A DNA stretch of 38,627 nucleotides from Clostridiales bacterium (GTDB lineage Bacteria > Bacillota > Clostridia > Oscillospirales > Butyricicoccaceae). Positions 32,678 to 38,627 of this stretch are shown here, one piece after another. Made by a program: the position numbers and the translations under genes. How positions within the stretch are numbered: position 1 is the first letter of the stretch; every line of letters starts with the position of its first letter. The stretch lies in NCBI GenBank assembly GCA_004555915.1, contig SFJM01000020.1, positions 1 through 38,627 of the forward strand, written 5' to 3'. The notes under the pieces are model-generated. The model searched no databases, was not told the origin of the DNA, and saw nothing but the letters and a program-made list of their open reading frames with translations.

Positions 32678-34051
32678 ATGTATGATTTGTTAGTGAAAAA
32701 TGGTAAAATTGTTACTGCCGAAGCAGTAGAGTCTGGAAACATTGCCATTCAGAATGGCAAAATTGCAGCAATCCTGCAGGTAGGAGAGGAGCCGGAGGCT
32801 GCAAAGGTAATTGACGCAAAGGGAAATTATGTGTTCCCGGGTGCAATCGACACCCATGCACACCTGAATGATCCGGGTTATGAATGGCGTGAGGATTATG
32901 CCCATGGTACGGCAGCTGCTGCCGTAGGCGGTTATACCACCATTGTGGACATGCCGCTGCAGAATGAGCCGGCACTGACCAATGCAGAGCTGTTTGACAT
33001 CAAGAATGCCAAGGTTGGTCCGAACGCATATGTGGATTACTGCTTCTGGGGCGGCCTGATTCCGGATAACTTTGATGACCTGAAGGGTCTGGATGAAAAG
33101 GGCTGTGTGGCATTCAAGTCCTTTATCGGACCGGTTTCCCCGGACTACAGCTCCCTGAACTATGGCCAGGCATATGAGGCAATGCAGATTATCAAGGAAT
33201 TTGATGGCCGTGCAGGCTTCCATTGCGAGGATTTTGCTACCATCAAGTGGCAGGAGCAGCGCATGAAGAAGGAAGGCCGCATGGACTGGCAGGGATTCCT
33301 GGATTCCCGCCCGGTGATTGCGGAAATGCTGGCAACGGTTGACATCATTGAAATCGCAAAGGCAACCGGCTGTAAGGCACATATCTGCCATGTCAGCAGC
33401 CCGGATGTTGCGCAGAAGATTAAGGAAGCACAGCAGGAAGGCTATGACATCACAGCAGAGACCTGCACCCATTATCTGAGCATGACAGATCAGGATGTCA
33501 TTGAAAATGGCCCGCTGTTCAAGTGTGCACCGCCGCTGCGTTCCCAGGAAGAGGTTGACCGCCTGTGGACTTATGTGGAGGACGGTACCTTCAGCGGTAT
33601 TGCAAGTGACCATTCCCCCTGCTCCTATGATGAGAAGTTCAATGAAATTCTCGGCCAGAAGATCAATAATGTATTTGACGTCTGGGGCGGCATCAGTGGT
33701 ATCCAGAGCGGTATGCAGGTTTCCTTCTATGAAGGCTGTGTCAAGCGCAATGTTTCCCCGACCGTTCTGGCAAATGCGATGGCAAAGAAGCCGGCTGAGG
33801 CATTCGGCATCTACGGACAGAAGGGAGATATCCGCATTGGCTTTGATGCTGACCTGGTTATCCTGGACCCGGAGAAGGAATGGGAAATCACCAGCGAGTC
33901 CCTGCTGTATGTAAATCAGATTTCTGCTTTTGTTGGCATGAAGGGCAAGGGCCTGCCGGTATGCACCATCGTCCGCGGCAATGTTGTTGCTGAGGATGGT
34001 AAGATCACCGGTGAAAAGGGCTGCGGTCATCTGGTAACAAAGCTGAAATAA
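32678..34051 (+). CDS. allB: Allantoinase
   Basis: The 457-residue amidohydrolase opens allantoin to allantoate. Metal ligands are visible: His60 and His62 (DTHAHL), the carboxylated Lys147 (VAFKSF), His182 (FHCED), His238 (CHVSS) and the Asp in SDHSP. Length matches AllB (about 453). A dihydropyrimidinase or dihydroorotase is less likely given the neighbours. Start at 32678 has GTGGAGG upstream; 11 further in-frame codons are ignored. It begins a cluster with the permease 23 nt downstream. Confidence 0.95.
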   Translation: MYDLLVKNGKIVTAEAVESGNIAIQNGKIAAILQVGEEPEAAKVIDAKGNYVFPGAIDTHAHLNDPGYEWREDYAHGTAAAAVGGYTTIVDMPLQNEPALTNAELFDIKNAKVGPNAYVDYCFWGGLIPDNFDDLKGLDEKGCVAFKSFIGPVSPDYSSLNYGQAYEAMQIIKEFDGRAGFHCEDFATIKWQEQRMKKEGRMDWQGFLDSRPVIAEMLATVDIIEIAKATGCKAHICHVSSPDVAQKIKEAQQEGYDITAETCTHYLSMTDQDVIENGPLFKCAPPLRSQEEVDRLWTYVEDGTFSGIASDHSPCSYDEKFNEILGQKINNVFDVWGGISGIQSGMQVSFYEGCVKRNVSPTVLANAMAKKPAEAFGIYGQKGDIRIGFDADLVILDPEKEWEITSESLLYVNQISAFVGMKGKGLPVCTIVRGNVVAEDGKITGEKGCGHLVTKLK

Positions 34052-34074
34052 ACAAGAGAAAGGTAGGTTAACGT

Positions 34075-35442
34075 ATGAGCAAAACAATCGTTGACAACCA
34101 GGATTTACGTCCTGAGCTGGCGGCAGGCGTGAATGAAGACCTTCTGCCAACCAAAAAACGTATCATGGACCCGCTTTCCTACTGCGCAAGCTTTATGGGC
34201 GGCTGTGTTTCCATCGGTACATTCTCCATGGGTGCCAGCCTGATTGGTGTCCTGACCGTGACACAGGCAATCATTTCCATGTGTATCGGCTGTCTGGTTA
34301 TTGCAGTGGCACTGGTTATTATCGGCTGCTGCGGCCATAAGTATGGTATCGGTTTCTCGGTACAGCTGAGAAGCTCCTTCGGTACCACCGGTGTCAAGAT
34401 TCCGGGTATTTTGAGAGGCTTGCCTGCTATTGTATGGTTTGGTTATCAGAGCTGGGTCGGTGCCGGTGCAATCAACAGCTGCTTCAAGCTGCTGTTCGGC
34501 TTTGACAATCTGATCGTTGTTTATGCACTGTTCACCGCACTGCAGATTGCCCTGGCAATCAAGGGCTTTGAAGGCATCAAGTGGCTGGAGAATATTTCCT
34601 GTGTGTTCATTATTGCTATCCTGGTTTACATGCTGTATGTTGTCAATACACAGTTCTCCACGGAGCTGGGCGACGTATTCTCCGGTATCACCGGTACATG
34701 GGGCTTGCCGTTCTGGGCAGCAACCACTTCCTTCCTGGGCATCTACTCCACCATGATTATCAATGCTTCTGACTACTCCCGTAACGTTCAGAAGAAGGTA
34801 GGCCCGGTATTCACCGGCAGCATCTATACCGTTGCTATCCTGCCGGTAACCCTGTTCATGGGTCTGATCGGCCTGCTGGTTACCGCAGCTACCGGCAACA
34901 GTGATCCGGTTGTTGTATTCTCCACTCTGATGGGCAGCAAGTTCCTGACTGTTGTTACCCTGCTGTTCATCGCATTCGCACAGGTTACCACCAACGTACT
35001 GAACAACATCGTTCCGCCGTCCTATATCCTGATGGAGTCCTTCCACTTCAAGTGGTGGCAGGCAACCATTCTGGTTGGCGTTCTGTCGGTTGTTGTTATG
35101 CCGTGGAAGCTGGTTACGGCAGAGTCTGCAGCTGGTCTGTCCCTGTTCACCCAGTTCTATTCCGCATTCCTTGGCCCGATCTTCGCTGTTATGGCTGTTG
35201 ATTACTTCATCCTGCGCAAGCAGAAGCTGGATATCAACGACATGTATGACAAGCAGGGACCGTTCAAGGGCATCAACTGGGCCGGTGTCATTGCGATTCT
35301 GGTTGGTTCCGTATGCTCGCTGTTCATCATGGATCTGTCCTGGTATGTCAGCCTGATTCCGACGGGTGTTGTTTACTACATCCTGATGAAGGCACTGCCG
35401 GCAGCAAAGTCCTTCCGCAAGGGCACCATTTTTGAACAATAA
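34075..35442 (+). CDS. Allantoin permease (NCS1 family)
   Basis: The 455-residue protein has about twelve hydrophobic segments and an N-terminal region with SYCASFMGGCVSIGTFSMG, as in NCS1 nucleobase/allantoin carriers (YbbW/PucI type). Later it has the FGYQSWVGAGAIN motif, an NCS1 signature. It should import allantoin with a cation. Ligand is inferred from allB upstream. AAAGGTAGG precedes the ATG. A strong terminator follows, so allB and the permease form one unit. Confidence 0.9.
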   Translation: MSKTIVDNQDLRPELAAGVNEDLLPTKKRIMDPLSYCASFMGGCVSIGTFSMGASLIGVLTVTQAIISMCIGCLVIAVALVIIGCCGHKYGIGFSVQLRSSFGTTGVKIPGILRGLPAIVWFGYQSWVGAGAINSCFKLLFGFDNLIVVYALFTALQIALAIKGFEGIKWLENISCVFIIAILVYMLYVVNTQFSTELGDVFSGITGTWGLPFWAATTSFLGIYSTMIINASDYSRNVQKKVGPVFTGSIYTVAILPVTLFMGLIGLLVTAATGNSDPVVVFSTLMGSKFLTVVTLLFIAFAQVTTNVLNNIVPPSYILMESFHFKWWQATILVGVLSVVVMPWKLVTAESAAGLSLFTQFYSAFLGPIFAVMAVDYFILRKQKLDINDMYDKQGPFKGINWAGVIAILVGSVCSLFIMDLSWYVSLIPTGVVYYILMKALPAAKSFRKGTIFEQ

Positions 35443-35492
35443 AAATATGCTGGCAGAGTGAATTCTCCTTTTTCCTATTTTTATCCTGGAAG

Positions 35493-35525
35493 CAGGCACC
35501 CGTTTTGTGGGTGCCTGTTTTTTTT
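35493..35525 (+). terminator. Terminator of allB-permease unit
   Basis: A 9-bp perfect stem, CAGGCACCC (35493-35501) / GGGTGCCTG (35509-35517), is followed by eight T. It is 51 nt after the permease stop. Confidence 0.88.
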
Positions 35526-35673
35526 CGCCGGAAGGCAAAAACAGGTTGAACTCTTTTTAATTGATAAAAAACAGATGAATTTTTATCCACTTCGGAGTAG
35601 GAAGAAAAAAGAGCTGAATCCGGGGAAAAACACGAAAAATTCTGAATTTATCGTCAAAATGCCCTAGAGTAAC

Positions 35674-35746
35674 GAGCATATACAAAATAGAAATGGTATA
35701 TTTGTTGATAATGCTCATTGAAATTTGGATGGAATGTTGTCATAAT
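35674..35746 (+). promoter_or_regulatory. allE promoter and upstream dyad
   Basis: TTGAAA (35718-35723) and CATAAT (35741-35746) are spaced by 17 nt. Just upstream is a nested dyad: GAGCAT (35674-35679) with ATGCTC (35711-35716), and inside it ATATAC (35678-35683) with GTATAT (35696-35701). It could bind a regulator next to the -35. The rest of the 372-bp gap (35443-35814) is AT-rich with no gene that I can see. Confidence 0.5.
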
Positions 35747-35814
35747 GGCAGTATAAAATCTGGTCAATTACTAGAAAGAAATTTTATCGGAATTTTAGAA
35801 AGAAGGATATGTGT

Positions 35815-36606
35815 ATGGGTTACCTGAACAATCAGCTGGGCTACAGGGATCAGCTCCTGGAGACAAGATCGGTAATTAAGAAGGATAATTGGGTTCTGCT
35901 GGAACCGGACGGACTGGTAAAGAATGCAATTCCGGGATATGTCAACTGTGACGCGACCATTCTCGGTTCCCCGGCAATGGGTGCATCCTTTGCAGATTAT
36001 ATTGTAACCGTTCATGAGGGCGGCAAGAATGATTCCATCGGTGGTGACGGCATCGAGACATTCCTGTACGTGGTAGAAGGTGCGGTTACCGTAAAGAATG
36101 CTGATGCAGAAGCTGCTCTGACCAAGGGCGGATATTTCTATTCTCCGGCAGAGCTGCCGCTTTCGTTTGCACACAGCGGTGAGGGCGATGCAAAGCTGTA
36201 TGTCTACAGACGCAGATATGAGCCGCTGGAAGGCTATGCTGCACGTACCGTATACGGAAATGATTCCGATATTCCGTGGGAATCCTATGAAGGCATGAAC
36301 AACTGCTATATCAAGGATTTCCTGCCGAAGGATTTTGGCTTCGATATGAATATGCATATCCTGAAGTTCCATCTGGGTGCTTCCCATGGCTATATTGAAA
36401 CCCATGTACAGGAGCACGGCATGTACTTCCTCACCGGCAAGGCGGTATACCGTCTGGATGACGAATGGGTTCCGGTAAAGAAGGGGGATTATGTATTCAT
36501 GGATGCATATTGCCCGCAGGCATGCTATGCAGTGGGTGATGAGGGCAGAGAGGAAGAGCTGACCTATATTTACTCCAAGGATTGCAACCGCGATGTAAAA
36601 CTGTAA
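35815..36606 (+). CDS. allE: (S)-ureidoglycine aminohydrolase
   Basis: The 263-residue bicupin converts (S)-ureidoglycine to (S)-ureidoglycolate and ammonia. Mn-binding residues Glu195, His197 and His201 (ETHVQEH), Gln235, and Lys255 (YSKDCNRD) match the family. The start MGYLNN is the same as in E. coli AllE (YlbA), so I choose the ATG at 35815, 7 nt from AGAAGGA, over the ATG at 35809. It has its own promoter and precedes allD by 54 nt. Confidence 0.96.
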   Translation: MGYLNNQLGYRDQLLETRSVIKKDNWVLLEPDGLVKNAIPGYVNCDATILGSPAMGASFADYIVTVHEGGKNDSIGGDGIETFLYVVEGAVTVKNADAEAALTKGGYFYSPAELPLSFAHSGEGDAKLYVYRRRYEPLEGYAARTVYGNDSDIPWESYEGMNNCYIKDFLPKDFGFDMNMHILKFHLGASHGYIETHVQEHGMYFLTGKAVYRLDDEWVPVKKGDYVFMDAYCPQACYAVGDEGREEELTYIYSKDCNRDVKL

Positions 36607-36660
36607 TTCACAGGATTGCAGATCACACATATTGAGAAACAGACAGGAGAGGAAAAGTAA

Positions 36661-37713
36661 ATGAAAGTATCACGCGAAGAACTGAAGACCCTGATGAAGA
36701 ACAAGATGCAGAAGGCTGGTCTGCGTGAGGATCATGCAGAGATGACTGCTGAGGTGCTGACCTGGTCCCATGAGAGAGGCTATGACTCCCACGGCGCGGT
36801 TCGTGTTGAGTATTACAGCGAACGTATCTTCAAGGGTGGCATTACCCATGATCCGAAGTTTACCTGGACCCAGACCGGTCCGTGCTCCGGTACCCTTGAC
36901 GGCGACAACGGTGTAGGCTACGTTGTTGCAATCGAAGGCATGAAGAAGGCCATTGAGATGGCAAAGGAATCCGGTGTTGCCATTGTCGGCATGGCAAACA
37001 TGTCCCACAGCGGTTCGATCGGATACTACACCGAAATGGCTGCAAAGGAAGACCTGGTAGCAATTTCCTTCTGTCAGTCTGACCCGATGGCGGTTCCCTT
37101 CGGCGGCACCGAGCCGTACTACGGCACCAATCCGATTTCCTTCGCTGCACCGACTGCGGATGACCGCACCGTTGTCTTTGATATGGCAACCACCGTACAG
37201 GCATGGGGCAAGATCCTGTCCAAGCGTTCCAAGCATGAATCGATTCCGGAAGGCTGGGCTGTTGATGAGAAGGGAGCTCCGGTTACCGACCCGAATCTGG
37301 TTAACGCACTGCTGCCGATTGCAGGCGCAAAGGGCTATGGCCTGATGATGCTGGTTGATATCTTCAGCGGCGTGCTGCTGGGCGTACCGTTTGGCAAGCA
37401 TGTAAGCTCCATGTACCATGACCTGTCCAAGGGCAGAGAACTGGGCCAGATGCATATTGTCATTGATCCGGCTCGCTTTGTCGGTACAGAAGAGTTTAAG
37501 AAGAGAATGTCTCAGGTCTGTGATGAGCTGGGCGAAATGCCGGCAGCAGAGGGCTACGGAAAGGTTTACTATCCGGGCGAGCGTGCTGTGATGCGTCGTG
37601 ACAAGGCTTATGCAACAGGCGGTCTGGATGTCGTGGATGAAATCTATGACTATCTCGTAAGTGATGACATTCATTACGACAGATATGACCACAAGAACAG
37701 ATTCGCTGAGTAA
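36661..37713 (+). CDS. allD: Ureidoglycolate dehydrogenase (NAD+)
   Basis: The 350-residue enzyme oxidises (S)-ureidoglycolate to oxalurate with NAD+. It belongs to the malate/L-lactate dehydrogenase (LDH2) family: SHGAVRVEYYSERI, GMANMSHSGSIGYY, QSDPMAVPFGGTEPYYGTNP and FDMATTVQAWGK closely follow E. coli AllD, including its length. CAGGAGAGG precedes the ATG. It is followed 17 nt later by fdrA. Producing NADH here gives the anaerobe a redox role for the pathway. Confidence 0.96.
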   Translation: MKVSREELKTLMKNKMQKAGLREDHAEMTAEVLTWSHERGYDSHGAVRVEYYSERIFKGGITHDPKFTWTQTGPCSGTLDGDNGVGYVVAIEGMKKAIEMAKESGVAIVGMANMSHSGSIGYYTEMAAKEDLVAISFCQSDPMAVPFGGTEPYYGTNPISFAAPTADDRTVVFDMATTVQAWGKILSKRSKHESIPEGWAVDEKGAPVTDPNLVNALLPIAGAKGYGLMMLVDIFSGVLLGVPFGKHVSSMYHDLSKGRELGQMHIVIDPARFVGTEEFKKRMSQVCDELGEMPAAEGYGKVYYPGERAVMRRDKAYATGGLDVVDEIYDYLVSDDIHYDRYDHKNRFAE

Positions 37714-37730
37714 AAAGGGACGGTGAGCGT

Positions 37731-38627
37731 ATGTTAAAAACAGTTGTAAAAAAGGGCAGCTATCATGACTCAGTGGTACTGATGCTGCTGACAAACCATA
37801 TCTCTACGATTGAAGGCGTAAAGAAGGTTTCCATTATGATGGCAACACCAGCCAACAAGGATATCTTCAAGCAGAGCGGCCTGGATACGGAAGAGCTGAT
37901 GGCCTCCACGGCAAATGACATGGTAATCGTTGCGGACATCGACGATGAGAGCATGATGGATACCATCCTGCAGGAGACTGACGCATTCTTCCAGAAGCAG
38001 AATTCTGCTGCGGCAGGCAAGAAGGGCAAGGAAAGTGTCAAGTCCTGGGATAAGGCGCTGCGGGAGCTACCGGATGCCAATCTGGCTGTCATCTCCATTC
38101 CGGGCGCTTATGCGGCACTGGAAGCAGACCGTGCACTGGATCTGGGCATGAATGTGTTCATGTTCAGTGACAACGTCACCATCGAGGATGAGAAGGCACT
38201 GAAGGAAAAGGCACATGCCAAGGGTTTGTCGGTCATGGGCCCGGACTGCGGCACCGGCATTATCCAGAGCGTGCCGATTGCGTTTACCAACAAGGTTAAC
38301 CCGGGCTCCATCGGCATCATTGGCGCATCCGGCACCGGCATTCAGGAGCTGACCACCATCATTGACCGTCTGGGCGAGGGCGTTACCAATGCCATTGGCA
38401 TCGGCGGCCGTGACCTGAACGCAAAAATCGGCGGCATCACCATGATGGACATGATCGACGCCATGGAAAGCGATGACAGCATCAAGGTGCTCATCGTTAT
38501 CTCCAAGCCGCCGGCACAGGAGGTTCGCCAGAAGATTTCCGACCGCCTGAGCATCTGCAAGAAGCCGGTTGTCACGCTGTTTGTAGGCGAGAAGCCGGAA
38601 TATCATGAGGAAAACTTCTATCATACC
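37731..38627 (+). CDS. fdrA: FdrA family protein (3' partial)
   Basis: The first 299 residues run open to the window end. They match FdrA closely: KKGSYHDSV, MMATPANK, MFSDNVTIEDE, VMGPDCGT, IGASGTGIQEL and GIGGRDL. FdrA has a CoA-ligase-like (succinyl-CoA synthetase alpha-like) fold. With YlbE and YlbF it is reported to form the oxamate carbamoyltransferase that turns oxalurate and phosphate into oxamate and carbamoyl phosphate; the partners should lie downstream. GACGGTGAG precedes the ATG at 37731. It is co-transcribed with allD. Confidence 0.93.
   Translation, partial: MLKTVVKKGSYHDSVVLMLLTNHISTIEGVKKVSIMMATPANKDIFKQSGLDTEELMASTANDMVIVADIDDESMMDTILQETDAFFQKQNSAAAGKKGKESVKSWDKALRELPDANLAVISIPGAYAALEADRALDLGMNVFMFSDNVTIEDEKALKEKAHAKGLSVMGPDCGTGIIQSVPIAFTNKVNPGSIGIIGASGTGIQELTTIIDRLGEGVTNAIGIGGRDLNAKIGGITMMDMIDAMESDDSIKVLIVISKPPAQEVRQKISDRLSICKKPVVTLFVGEKPEYHEENFYHT

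Noticed and set aside
32690..34150. A 486-codon open frame on the minus strand opposite allB
   Set aside because: It is a shadow of allB, whose plus-strand product has all catalytic residues. The minus frame has no ribosome binding site or recognisable domain.
34105..35538. A 477-codon minus-strand frame opposite the allantoin permease
   Set aside because: The product is rich in Gln, Asn and His and lacks any family pattern; the plus strand encodes a clear membrane carrier. It also runs through the plus-strand terminator.

Overview
The window looks like a chromosomal segment of an anaerobic, endospore-forming Gram-positive bacterium of the Clostridia, probably a gut Oscillospirales/Butyricicoccaceae-like organism. 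The evidence is a sigma-K gene with a pro-sequence, a PerR-rubrerythrin pair, AGGAGG-type ribosome binding sites, ATP-type PEP carboxykinase, a group III-like phosphofructokinase, and moderate GC with strong codon bias in glycolytic genes. The genus is an inference; no rRNA is present. I saw no tRNA, rRNA or CRISPR array.

Left part (1-13.8 kb), housekeeping and stress genes in short units. The tail of a large serine recombinase, probably the edge of a mobile element, faces a two-domain polyphosphate kinase 2. Then come perR-rbr (peroxide defence) with a dyad over the promoter -10, a phosphofructokinase with an odd lysine/aspartate tail, a nitrilase-family amidase, a GNAT acetyltransferase, PEP carboxykinase, a PflX-like radical SAM protein, adenine deaminase, a HAD phosphatase, sigK and a nucleotidyltransferase-fold protein. 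Most units are bounded by clear intrinsic terminators, several of them shared by convergent genes.

Middle (13.8-21.7 kb), an alpha-glucan uptake locus. A YesL-like DUF624 membrane protein is divergent from a sugar-binding lipoprotein, two CUT1 permeases, a LacI regulator, the ATPase and 4-alpha-glucanotransferase (MalQ). Two copies of the palindrome GAAACGTTTC lie in the divergent promoter region. A strong terminator sits between the binding protein and the permeases, probably setting their ratio.

Hexuronate locus (21.8-31.5 kb). An AraC-type regulator is divergent from a TRAP transporter (DctP, DctQ, DctM) followed by uxuA, uxaC, uxuB, KDPG aldolase and KDG kinase, mostly overlapping or tightly spaced. 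Together they encode uptake of a uronate and the whole D-glucuronate branch to pyruvate and glyceraldehyde 3-phosphate. The altronate branch for galacturonate is absent from the window.

Right part (31.8-38.6 kb). After a small ABM-domain protein and an AT-rich gap comes an allantoin-use cluster: allantoinase, NCS1-type allantoin permease, ureidoglycine aminohydrolase (allE), ureidoglycolate dehydrogenase (allD) and the start of fdrA, which runs off the end. This implies an anaerobic route from allantoin to oxalurate and then carbamoyl phosphate (ATP). The step from allantoate to ureidoglycine (AllC) is not in the window and is expected downstream.

I found no clearly unprecedented multi-gene system. 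The most unusual signals are the phosphofructokinase tail, a short hairpin-rich dispersed-looking repeat, coding-like remnants in gaps, an orphan terminator that may end a small RNA, and operator-like dyads at the catabolic promoters.
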